A stretch of DNA of 64,000 nt from Pseudomonadota bacterium. GTDB taxonomy: Bacteria; Pseudomonadota; Gammaproteobacteria; Burkholderiales; Burkholderiaceae_C. The DNA is taken from assembly GCA_018241405.1 (NCBI GenBank), contig JAFEDY010000001.1, forward strand, positions 1 to 64,000, given 5' to 3'. The first letter of the stretch is position 1; every line of letters starts with the position of its first letter. Shown in pieces: positions 24,414 to 31,482 of this stretch. The position numbers and the translations under genes were made by a program. The notes below the pieces were generated by a model. It was not told the origin of the DNA and did not search any database. It saw nothing but the letters and a program-made list of their open reading frames with translations.

Positions 24414-25370
24414 GTGAACATACCCAGCCGCCCCATTGCCTATCTTTGCCTGGCACTCAGCATGACGCTGGTGGGCAGCTATGTCGCCCTGTCCAAGCCA
24501 CTGGCGGCCACCTTCCCGGTGTTTCTGCTGGTCTGGTTGCGCTTTGGCATTGGCGGCCTGGCCATGCTGGGCTGGCTGCGCCGGCCCGAGCAGGAGCCGC
24601 CCATGACGGCACAGACCCGTGGCCTGCTGTTTCTGCAGTCACTGCTCGGCAACTTTCTGTTCACGGTCTGCATGGTCTACGGCGTGAGCCTGACCAGCGC
24701 CACCTCGGCCGGCGTGATCATGGCCTCCATCCCGGCCTGCGTGGCGGTAATGAGCTGGCTGTTCCTGCGCGAGCGGGTGGCGCCGCGTACCTGGCTGGCA
24801 GTGGCCTGCGCGGTGGGCGGCATTACCCTGTTTGCACTATCCAAACAAGAGCATGCTGCGCCGTCTGGTATTGGACTTATGCACGATACCTCTGCATACA
24901 CACAATGGCTGGGCCACGCCCTGCTGCTGGGCGCCTCGGTGTGCGAGGGCGCCTATTCCGTGATTGGCAAGAAGCTCACCGGCACGCTCGGCCCCAAGCG
25001 CATCACCGCGCTCATCAACCTGTGGGGCTTCGTGCTGGCCACGCCGCTGGGGCTGTACTTTGCCTGGGGCTTTGGCTTTCTCGCCGTACCCTGGGACGTG
25101 TGGCTGCTGCTGCTGTTCTACGCGCTGGCGGCCTGCATGTGGACCGTGTGGCTGTGGATGACAGGCCTCAAGGCCGTGCCCGCCGCGCAGGGCGGGGTGT
25201 TCACCGTGCTGCTGCCGGTGAGTGCGGCGCTGGTCGGCGTGCTGGCACTGGGTGAGCGCTTCACACCGTTTCAACTCGTGGCCTTCGGCATGGCGCTGGC
25301 CAGCGTGGTGCTGGCCACCCTGCCCTCGCGCCTGGCTTGGCGCGTGGGCCGGCAGGGTGCCGCGCGTTAA
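24414..25370 (+). CDS. EamA/DMT-superfamily transporter
   Basis: 318 residues from a GTG at 24414 (VNIPSRPIAYLCLALSMTLVGSYVALSKPLA). A longer frame from a GTG at 24342 exists, but its first 24 residues look non-conserved. About ten membrane helices form two EamA repeats; a GVIMASIPACVAVMSWLFLRERV segment and the later VFTVLLPVSAALVGVLALGE segment are equivalent. Substrate unknown. Residues around KQEHAAPSGIGLMHDTSAYTQ are coded by an AT-rich patch (24836-24905) unlike the flanks, possibly a degenerate copy of the dispersed repeat. The first residues may vary with the start chosen. Confidence 0.85.
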   Translation: MNIPSRPIAYLCLALSMTLVGSYVALSKPLAATFPVFLLVWLRFGIGGLAMLGWLRRPEQEPPMTAQTRGLLFLQSLLGNFLFTVCMVYGVSLTSATSAGVIMASIPACVAVMSWLFLRERVAPRTWLAVACAVGGITLFALSKQEHAAPSGIGLMHDTSAYTQWLGHALLLGASVCEGAYSVIGKKLTGTLGPKRITALINLWGFVLATPLGLYFAWGFGFLAVPWDVWLLLLFYALAACMWTVWLWMTGLKAVPAAQGGVFTVLLPVSAALVGVLALGERFTPFQLVAFGMALASVVLATLPSRLAWRVGRQGAAR

Positions 25371-25513
25371 AAACCGTCCAGGGCGCTACAAATCGAGGCA
25401 AAAAAGCAAAAACCCGCCTTGGAATCACGTTTTTTTCACAGTAGCATCACAGCATCCAGTGGAGCTGGTTTTCGCTGGTGATACTTTTTCACTTCCAACA
25501 AGGACCGTCCGAC

Positions 25514-25804
25514 ATGGCAACTGCAAAAACCGCGACCGCAGCTCCGGCAAAGAAGCGCACTCCGAATGCCGCCTTCATGAAGCCGCTGACCCCCAGCCCC
25601 GCCCTGGCAGCCGTGGTCGGCGCCACCCCGCTGCCGCGCACGGAAATCATCAGCAAGCTCTGGGTCTACATCAAGGCCCACAAGCTGCAGGATGCCGCCA
25701 ACAAGCGCATGATCAACGCCGACGCCAAGCTCAAGGAAGTGTTCGGCAAGCCCCAAGTCTCCATGTTCGAGATGGCCGGCCTGATCGGCAAGCATGTGAA
25801 ATAG
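25514..25804 (+). CDS. SWIB/MDM2-domain protein
   Basis: 96 residues starting MATAKTATAAPAKKRT, a short basic histone-H1-like tail. The SWIB domain then spans about 21-95: MKPLTPSPALAAVVGATPLPRTEIISKLWVYIKAHKLQDAANKRMINADAKLKEVFG. SWIB domains are mainly eukaryotic chromatin-remodelling modules but occur in chlamydiae and betaproteobacteria; their bacterial role is not established. Monocistronic, with a clear terminator 57 nt after the stop. Confidence 0.9.
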   Translation: MATAKTATAAPAKKRTPNAAFMKPLTPSPALAAVVGATPLPRTEIISKLWVYIKAHKLQDAANKRMINADAKLKEVFGKPQVSMFEMAGLIGKHVK

Positions 25805-25860
25805 GCCTCTGCCTGGGCGTGCTGGCGGCCCCATGCTGGCGGCCACCACTCCACAAGAAG

Positions 25861-25883
25861 CCGGCCCTCGTGCCGGTTTTTTT
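25861..25883 (+). terminator. Terminator after the SWIB gene
   Basis: CCGGC (25861-25865) pairs with GCCGG (25872-25876) around a CCTCGT loop, followed by seven T. Short but classic. Confidence 0.75.
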
Positions 25884-25941
25884 GCGCCCATGCGGCCTGC
25901 CCCGCGGGAGTCTCTGACATGACGCAAGGGATATAGACTGC

Positions 25942-25962
25942 AAATGCGATGAATTCGCATTT
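25942..25962. promoter_or_regulatory. Fur-box-like palindrome upstream of bfd
   Basis: AAATGCGA (25942-25949) and TCGCATTT (25955-25962) flank TGAAT, a 21-bp palindrome resembling betaproteobacterial Fur sites. It has the same length and outer AAAT/ATTT ends as the site before hemP. It lies 46 nt upstream of the bfd start. Confidence 0.6.
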
Positions 25963-26007
25963 ATACTTCGCCTATCGTTTTCATAGCCAGTCTCGACTGC
26001 CCGCACC

Positions 26008-26280
26008 ATGATCGTCTGTGTTTGCCGCCGCGTATCGGACCGCGAGATTGCACGCCATGCGCGCGCAGGTATGAGCTTTGATGAAATCCAGTTCGAGCTG
26101 GGCGTCGCCACCCAATGCGGCTGCTGCGAAGACAGCGCGCGCAATGTCGTGGCACAGTGCTGCGCATCGCAGCCGTTGGCCGCCCTCTACAAGGAAGTCG
26201 GAACCAAGGGCGCCCCGGCCACCACTTGCTGCCAGGAAGGCGTGACATGCAGCTGCTCTCAAGTCTTGCAGCAAGCCTGA
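26008..26280 (+). CDS. bfd: Bacterioferritin-associated ferredoxin
   Basis: 90 residues. Small [2Fe-2S] protein that reduces bacterioferritin to release stored iron. MIVCVCRRVSDREI and later TQCGCCEDSA supply the four conserved cysteines (Cys4, Cys6, Cys38 and Cys41, approximately). The C-terminus has an unusual extra cysteine cluster, TTCCQEGVTCSCSQ, beyond the usual domain of about 65 residues. Expected to be induced by iron starvation, in line with the palindrome before it. Confidence 0.88.
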   Translation: MIVCVCRRVSDREIARHARAGMSFDEIQFELGVATQCGCCEDSARNVVAQCCASQPLAALYKEVGTKGAPATTCCQEGVTCSCSQVLQQA

Positions 26281-26344
26281 TCATCGTCGTAGGCTCTGCT
26301 TGGTGGGTTCTGCATAAATAGGCAGAAAATCCCGCATGAAATGG

Positions 26345-26386
26345 CATCCAGCCCTTGCTGGACAAGCGCTGGCAGCTATTAGTTTA
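26345..26386 (+). repeat. Dispersed repeat copy at the tonB start
   Basis: CCAGCCCTTGCTGG, ACAAGCGCTGG and then CAGCTATTAGTTTA: the full family pattern with an internal inverted repeat. It ends on the tonB start codon, so it occupies the place of the ribosome-binding site. Confidence 0.65.
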
Positions 26387-27105
26387 TGTCTCAATCTGAT
26401 CGATATGGCGGCTCCCGGGGCCTTAGCCGCAATGCCGTGATCGCGGCGTCCGTAGTGCTGCTGCACGCCGGCGGCCTGTGGGCCCTGCAATCGGGGCTGG
26501 TGCGCCAGGCTGCTGAGGTCATCATTCCCGCCGAGGTGCTGAGCGAGTTCCTGACGCCGACACCGCCTGCCCCGCCCGCCGCCCCTCAGCCCGCGCCGCC
26601 CGTGCCGGCACCACCCAAACCGGCACCAGCGCCCCCCAAACCCACGCCGCCCAAACCGCGCCCGGCGCCGGCCCCCATGCCCGCGGCCATTGCCGACCCC
26701 ACGCCGGCCCCCACGGCGCCCGTGGGCGTGCTGCAGCCGGCGGCCGCGCCGGTCGAGGTCGCACCAGCACCCGCGCCGGCACCAGCGCCGGCTCCTGCGG
26801 CCGGTCCCGCCGGCCCGGCCATCGTCCAGCCCAGCAGCGACGCCAGCCACCTGAACAACCCCAAGCCGGTCTACCCCGCCGTCAGCAAACGCCTGGGCGA
26901 GCAGGGCAAGATCGTGCTGCGCGTGCTCATCGGCACCGACGGCCTGCCGCAAAAGGTCGAGGTCAAGCAATCCAGCGGCTTTGAGCGCCTGGACCGCCAG
27001 GCCGTGGACACCGTTACCCGCTGGCGCTTCCTGCCCGGCACGCGCAACGGCGTGCCCGAGGCCATGTGGTACCTGCAACCCATCAACTTCGTGCTCCAAC
27101 AATAG
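26386..27105 (+). CDS. tonB: Energy transducer TonB
   Basis: 239 residues. It carries proton-motive energy from ExbBD to outer-membrane receptors for siderophores or heme. A single membrane anchor lies at about 17-36, then a proline/alanine/lysine-rich periplasmic linker (about 57-150). The C-terminal TonB domain follows (PKPVYPAVSKRLGEQGKIVLRVLIGTDGLPQKVEVKQSSGFERLD ... RWRFLPG). No Shine-Dalgarno is visible before the ATG because a dispersed repeat abuts it. It is followed after 9 nt by exbB. Confidence 0.93.
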   Translation: MSQSDRYGGSRGLSRNAVIAASVVLLHAGGLWALQSGLVRQAAEVIIPAEVLSEFLTPTPPAPPAAPQPAPPVPAPPKPAPAPPKPTPPKPRPAPAPMPAAIADPTPAPTAPVGVLQPAAAPVEVAPAPAPAPAPAPAAGPAGPAIVQPSSDASHLNNPKPVYPAVSKRLGEQGKIVLRVLIGTDGLPQKVEVKQSSGFERLDRQAVDTVTRWRFLPGTRNGVPEAMWYLQPINFVLQQ

Positions 27106-27114
27106 GAAATTTTC

Positions 27115-27834
27115 ATGGACTCGCAATTCGGCATCGCCAACGTCTGGATACAGGGCGACTTCGTCACGCGTGCCGTCGCGCTGCTGCTGCTGGCCATGTC
27201 GCTGGCGTCGTGGATCGTCATCCTCATCAAGGCGCTGGACATCATCAAGTACAAGAAGCACGCGCGCCAGGCACGAGACTTCTGGCACAGCGAGGACTTT
27301 GCCGCCGGTCTGACCAAGCTGGGCGCCGACCCGGCCAACCCCTTCCGCCACCTCGCGCTGGAAGGGCGCGAGGCCACTGCCCACCATCGCAACACCCAGG
27401 TGCACCTGCACGACAGCCTGGACGTGAGCGACTGGGTCACGCGCTGCCTGCGCAACTGCATCGACGAATTCACCGCCCGCATGCAGTCGGGCCTGGCCAT
27501 CCTCGCATCCGTGGGCTCCACGGCGCCGTTCATCGGCCTGTTCGGCACCGTCTGGGGCATCTACCACGCGCTGGTGGCCATTGGCGCCTCGGGCCAGTCC
27601 ACCATCGACAAGGTCGCCGGCCCCATCGGCGAGGCGCTGATCATGACGGCACTGGGCCTGGCCGTGGCCATCCCCGCCGTGCTGGGCTACAACGCCCTGG
27701 TGCGTGGCAACAAGTCCATCTTGGGCAGCCTCAACAGCTTTGCCCATGACCTGCACGCCTACTTCGTGACCGGCGCCCGCGTGACGGTGCAGGGCGACGG
27801 CGCGGCCCGCGTGCTGCCCATCAAGAAAGGCTGA
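27115..27834 (+). CDS. exbB: ExbB-type proton channel subunit
   Basis: 239 residues of the MotA/TolQ/ExbB family. Three membrane helices are visible: about 21-40, and two near 125-150 and 175-195. Signature segments are GLAILASVGSTAPFIGLFGTVWGIYHAL and GPIGEALIMTALGLAVAIPAVLGYN. Together with ExbD it energises TonB. TolQ is the closest alternative, but the tonB-exbB-exbD order settles the call. Confidence 0.93.
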   Translation: MDSQFGIANVWIQGDFVTRAVALLLLAMSLASWIVILIKALDIIKYKKHARQARDFWHSEDFAAGLTKLGADPANPFRHLALEGREATAHHRNTQVHLHDSLDVSDWVTRCLRNCIDEFTARMQSGLAILASVGSTAPFIGLFGTVWGIYHALVAIGASGQSTIDKVAGPIGEALIMTALGLAVAIPAVLGYNALVRGNKSILGSLNSFAHDLHAYFVTGARVTVQGDGAARVLPIKKG

Positions 27835-27840
27835 TGCGCC

Positions 27841-28251
27841 ATGGCCTTCGGAACCCAGGACGACGCCGACGAGGTGATGAACGAGATCAACATGACGCCG
27901 CTGGTGGACGTCATGCTGGTACTGCTCATCATCTTCATCATCACCGTGCCCGTGATGAAGCATGCCGTGCCCGTGGATCTGCCGCGCGCCTCCAACGAGC
28001 GCGAGGTGGTCAAGCCCGAAACCATACGTCTGTCGGTGACGGCCGACGGCAAGTACCACTGGAACGAGACCACCATCAGCGACGAGGAGCTGGAGCCGCG
28101 CCTGCAGGCCGAGGCGCGCAAGGACCCGCAGCCCGACCTTCACATCCGTGGCGACAAGGACGTGCGCTACGAGCGCGTGGCCCAGGCCATGTCGGCCGCC
28201 CAGCGCGCCGGCGTGCGCAAGATCGGCTTTGTGACCGACCCGACACAGTAG
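27841..28251 (+). CDS. exbD: ExbD-type biopolymer transport protein
   Basis: 136 residues. The N-terminus EINMTPLVDVMLVLLIIFIITVPVMKHAVPVDLP holds the single membrane helix with the proton-conducting aspartate (about residue 23). The periplasmic domain includes HIRGDKDVRYERVAQAMSAAQRAG. It begins 7 nt after exbB. Last gene before the Fur-controlled hemP promoter. Confidence 0.94.
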   Translation: MAFGTQDDADEVMNEINMTPLVDVMLVLLIIFIITVPVMKHAVPVDLPRASNEREVVKPETIRLSVTADGKYHWNETTISDEELEPRLQAEARKDPQPDLHIRGDKDVRYERVAQAMSAAQRAGVRKIGFVTDPTQ

Positions 28252-28287
28252 GCGACCTGCCCACCGCAAAATAATTGAAGAAATCGC

Positions 28288-28317
28288 TTGAATTTCAAAT
28301 GATAACGATTATCATTT
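28288..28317 (+). promoter_or_regulatory. hemP promoter overlapped by a Fur box
   Basis: TTGAAT (28288-28293) and TATCAT (28310-28315) are 16 bp apart. A perfect 21-bp palindrome, AAATGATAA-CGA-TTATCATTT (28297-28317), closely matches the Fur consensus and covers the -10. Iron-bound Fur should block this promoter. Confidence 0.85.
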
Positions 28318-28345
28318 AAAGCAATACAACGCGTTCTTCACCGCC

Positions 28346-28558
28346 ATGCACACCCAGCTGACCACCCCGCCCGCTTCGCGCATGTTCAACACTTTCAACA
28401 CAGTTGCCGGCCAGGCTGCCGGCCCGGCACAGACCAGCGGCCTGGCACTTGACAGCAGTACCCTGCTGCGCGGCCACAAGGCCGTGACCATCGTGCACAA
28501 CGGCGCCAGCTACCGCCTGCAGGCGACCAGGCTGGGCAAGCTGATCCTGACCAAATAG
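28346..28558 (+). CDS. hemP: Hemin uptake protein HemP
   Basis: 70 residues. The C-terminal half LDSSTLLRGHKAVTIVHNGASYRLQATRLGKLILTK is the HemP/HmuP family core. It acts in iron/heme responses, in some bacteria as a regulator needed for heme-receptor expression. An ATG at 28382 is an alternative start. Its own Fur-box promoter sits 30-60 nt upstream. No heme receptor gene follows; after the terminator comes a gene-poor stretch. Confidence 0.9.
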   Translation: MHTQLTTPPASRMFNTFNTVAGQAAGPAQTSGLALDSSTLLRGHKAVTIVHNGASYRLQATRLGKLILTK

Positions 28559-28714
28559 GGTTTCATCGTGGGGCGACTCCCGGACCTCGGTCCCAAGGGT
28601 CGTATTTGCCAGCCAACGGGCATGCCCGCGTAGCCAGGCTTTTTTTCTCCTCCTGCCGATCAACGCAGGGGCAGCGTGCCAAGGCCCCCGCCCCGTCATC
28701 ACGCAAACCGACCC

Positions 28715-28751
28715 AAGCCGATGCACCCTTCCCTGGGGCATCGGCTTTTGT
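28715..28751 (+). terminator. Terminator downstream of hemP
   Basis: AAGCCGATGC (28715-28724) pairs with GCATCGGCTT (28738-28747), followed by TTTG. It lies about 160 nt after the hemP stop. Confidence 0.65.
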
Positions 28752-29113
28752 CCGTCCAACCCACGGCGTCACACGCATGATGTGCAAAACGTTGTCCATC
28801 CATGCACGCCTAGGAGCCACCCAGGGCCATTTCTGCCGCTGACGTAATTCCACTTTCGCCAGTTCGGGGCATCTGTGCCTGCTTGCGTAGCGAGCCGCGC
28901 CGGCAGCTGATTGCCCCGCTGCGCCAAGGCGAGGGCATACGAGGAACGACGCACCGCACATGCGCCCTTCGCAGGCACACATCTGCCTCCAGTGTGCGTC
29001 GGGCCCACTGGCGCCCATTTGGCAAAGTTTCACGCAAGGCCTTGGCATTTCGTCGCAAATGGCGTGCCCACCCCATCGTGCACTCCTACTCTTGCCGACA
29101 TGAATCGCCACAC
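28752..29113. other. Gene-poor stretch, nothing recognised
   Basis: No frame here has a recognisable product on either strand. It precedes the decayed ATPase gene and may contain eroded sequence. Confidence 0.4.
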
Positions 29114-29125
29114 AAAGGAGTTCAC

Positions 29126-29257
29126 ATGACGATGACCAGGACAAGGACCCGTACCAAGAGCGGGTTCCAGGTCGCTGCCCCGGCACTACAGCTGAGCACA
29201 GCCCATTCACCGCGGGCCGCACGGGCCCATACCTGGATCAAGGAGTTGGCGCCATGA
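29126..29257 (+). CDS. Small ORF, possible N-terminal remnant of an ABC ATPase
   Basis: 43 codons beginning MTMTRTRTRTKSGFQVAAPALQLS, with a perfect AAAGGAG ribosome-binding site 5 nt upstream. Its stop overlaps the next start (ATGA). PALQLS resembles the first strand of ABC ATPases and the following genes are an ABC export operon. It could therefore be the 5' end of the deleted ATPase, or an independent small protein. No homologue is recognised. Confidence 0.35.
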   Translation: MTMTRTRTRTKSGFQVAAPALQLSTAHSPRAARAHTWIKELAP

Positions 29258-29451
29258 CCACCCCTGGTGATGCCCCTCCCAGCTTGGTCTCGCACACCAC
29301 GGACCGGGTGCAGGGCCTGACGCGCGAGAGCGCCCACGCGCACGGCGCGGCCTTCATCATCGCTACGCACGACGCGCGCCTCACGGGCCGCTGCGACCGC
29401 GTGCTGAACCTACCCGACGGGAGATTGCAATGCGCACCCCCACCAATGTAG
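29254..29451 (+). pseudogene. C-terminal remnant of an ABC transporter ATPase
   Basis: 65 codons. The second half, HGAAFIIATHDARLTGRCDRVLNLPDGRLQ, is the H-loop and end of a LolD/MacB-type ATPase. Walker A, Q-loop, signature and Walker B are all absent. The first 22 residues do not fit the family. An AGGAG precedes the ATG. It overlaps the permease start by 22 nt, as an intact ATPase gene would. Internal deletion of about 180 codons is the simplest explanation. Confidence 0.75.
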
Positions 29452-30677
29452 GCCTGGCCGCCTGGGCCCATTGGCTGCGGTTTGCGTGCCAAAACGCGCT
29501 GCGCAACCGGCGCCGGTCGCTGGCCACCGCGGCCGTTGCGGCCCTGGGCACCTCGGCCATCCTGATGGCCTCGGGCTTTGCCCTGTCCTCCTACCAGGGG
29601 CTGGCGCAGGCAGCCGCACGCGACACCGGGCACCTGGTGATCGCCAAGGCCGCGCAGTTCGAGGGCGATGAGGACGCGCCCTTGCAGCACGGCCTGGACG
29701 ACGCCGCCGCGCTGCGCCAGCGTCTTCTGGCCGACCCGCAGGTGCGCCAGGTGCTGCCGCGGGTGGGCTTTGGCGGCCTGGTCAGCAACGGCGACAAGTC
29801 CGTCGTCATGCTGGGCGTGGGCGTGGAGCCGGACAGCGAATTTGCCGTCAAGGGGCCGTTCCTGACCCTGAAGGCCGGGCAGGTGCTGGCCTCGGGCAGC
29901 GGCCAGGCGCAGGTGATGCTGGGCGAGGCGCTGGCCCGCAGCCTCAAGGCGCAACCCGGCACGGGCCTGACCCTTTTGGCCTCCACGGTGGACGGCGCGA
30001 TGAACGCCATCGACGCAGAGGTGCGCGGCGTGTTCTCCACCGGCGTGCCCGATCTGGACCAGCGCCTGGTCTACACCGACGTGGCGCTCGCCCAGCGCCT
30101 GCTGGGCAGCGAGCGCGTCTCCAGCCTGGGCGTGTTCCTGGACCGCATGGAATCAACTGTCGGTGCGCGCCAGCGCCTGGCGGCGCAGCTGCCAACACTG
30201 GAAGTGCGCACCTGGGACCAGCAGGCGCCGTTCTACCGCGCGGTGCGCAGCCTCTACAACCGCATCTTCGGTGCGCTGGGGCTCATCATCGGCGCCATCG
30301 TGATGTTCGTCGTCGTCAACGCCATGGCCATGGCCATCGTCGAGCGCACGCGCGAGATCGGCACCCTGCGCGCACTGGGCACCCTGCCCGGCCAGCTGGT
30401 GCGCGCGCTGGCACTCGAAGGCATGGTGCTGGGCGGCGCAGGCGCGCTGGCCGGCGCGCTGCTGGCGCTGGCGGTCTCGCTGCTGCTCCTGGTGGTGCCG
30501 GTGCAAATGCCGCCGCCACCGGGGCGCTCGCAGGGCTACCCGCTGCTGCTGGTGGTCGAGCCGCTGATCTACCTGGGCACCGTGGCCGCCGTGGTGCTGC
30601 TGGCCATGCTGGCCTCGGCCTGGGTGGCGCGCCGCGCCGTGCGCATGCCGGTGGTGGATGCGCTCAGCCACACCTGA
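29430..30677 (+). CDS. ABC transporter permease, FtsX/MacB type
   Basis: 415 residues with four membrane helices: one near residues 28-50, then a periplasmic MacB-PCD-like domain of about 220 residues, then three near 280-305, 330-355 and 380-400. VERTREIGTLRALGT is the FtsX coupling motif. Such permeases work with a cytoplasmic ATPase, which here is reduced to a remnant. The downstream LolA-like and beta-barrel genes suggest lipid or lipoprotein handling in the envelope. Confidence 0.88.
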   Translation: MRTPTNVGLAAWAHWLRFACQNALRNRRRSLATAAVAALGTSAILMASGFALSSYQGLAQAAARDTGHLVIAKAAQFEGDEDAPLQHGLDDAAALRQRLLADPQVRQVLPRVGFGGLVSNGDKSVVMLGVGVEPDSEFAVKGPFLTLKAGQVLASGSGQAQVMLGEALARSLKAQPGTGLTLLASTVDGAMNAIDAEVRGVFSTGVPDLDQRLVYTDVALAQRLLGSERVSSLGVFLDRMESTVGARQRLAAQLPTLEVRTWDQQAPFYRAVRSLYNRIFGALGLIIGAIVMFVVVNAMAMAIVERTREIGTLRALGTLPGQLVRALALEGMVLGGAGALAGALLALAVSLLLLVVPVQMPPPPGRSQGYPLLLVVEPLIYLGTVAAVVLLAMLASAWVARRAVRMPVVDALSHT

Positions 30678-30693
30678 TGAAGGAGTCTTAGCC

Positions 30694-31479
30694 ATGCAAT
30701 CGATCACTTCTATTTTCATAGCTGTTGGCGCACTACTGGCAAGCGCTGGTGCCATGAATGTCGCAAACGCCCACGATGTGCAGGCCTTGCTGAAGGCGGC
30801 GGACCAGTTCCGCATGTCCAGCGACAACCTGCAGGTCGAAACCCAGGTGAACAGCCGCAAGGCCGACGGCAGCGCCGACAAGGAACGGCGCTACACCGTG
30901 TTCGCGCAGGCCGGCCGCAAGTCGCTGGTGCTGATGCAAAGCCCCGCCGACAAAGGGCAAAAGGTGCTGATGCTGGGCGACGACTTCTGGCTGCTGATGC
31001 CGGCCAGCCAGCGTCCCATGCGCATCACGCCCATGCAAAAGCTGCTGGGCGATGCCTCCACCGGTGACATCGCCACCCTGAGCTGGGCGGGTGACTACAG
31101 CGGCACGCTGGTCGGCACCGAGCCCTGCGCCACGGACGGCATGCCCGTCGCCGCCGGCGGCCCGCAGACCTGCCAGCACTTGAGCCTGGAAGCCGCACGC
31201 AAGGGTGTGACCTACCAGCGCATCGAGCTGTGGCTGGGCCAGGATCGCCACGAGCCGGTGCGCGCCGACCTGTACGTGCAGTCCGACAAGCTGGCCAAAC
31301 AGGCGCGCTTCGTCATGGACGCCGCCGCCGCGCCCACACAGGTGCAGGAGATGGTGCTGATCGACCGCCTTGGCAACGGCAAGCAGACCGTCATCCGCTA
31401 CCTTGGACGCAAGCCGCGCACCGTGCCGGCCGAGTGGCTCAACCCCATGTTCCTGTCGCAAAACCCTGCCCTGGATTGA
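30694..31479 (+). CDS. LolA-like outer-membrane lipoprotein-sorting family protein
   Basis: 261 residues with a signal peptide (MQSITSIFIAVGALLASAGAMNVANAHD). The mature part resembles the LolA-like family often paired with FtsX-type permeases: DQFRMSSDNLQVETQVNS, GDDFWLLMPASQRPMRITPMQKLLGDAS and LELWLG-like strands. The start at 30694 follows GAAGGAG. A dispersed-repeat copy (30708-30756) encodes most of the signal peptide. It probably binds a lipid or lipoprotein in the periplasm. Confidence 0.8.
   Translation: MQSITSIFIAVGALLASAGAMNVANAHDVQALLKAADQFRMSSDNLQVETQVNSRKADGSADKERRYTVFAQAGRKSLVLMQSPADKGQKVLMLGDDFWLLMPASQRPMRITPMQKLLGDASTGDIATLSWAGDYSGTLVGTEPCATDGMPVAAGGPQTCQHLSLEAARKGVTYQRIELWLGQDRHEPVRADLYVQSDKLAKQARFVMDAAAAPTQVQEMVLIDRLGNGKQTVIRYLGRKPRTVPAEWLNPMFLSQNPALD
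30708..30756 (-). repeat. Dispersed repeat copy encoding a signal peptide
   Basis: On the minus strand it reads TGCGCCAACAGCTATGAAA, the family core, with CAAGCGCTGG on the plus strand nearby. It lies within codons 5-21 of the LolA-like gene. Confidence 0.55.
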
Positions 31480-31482
31480 GCC

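Noticed and set aside
28606-28842. 78-codon frame after hemP
   Set aside because: It spans the hemP terminator hairpin and resembles no protein.
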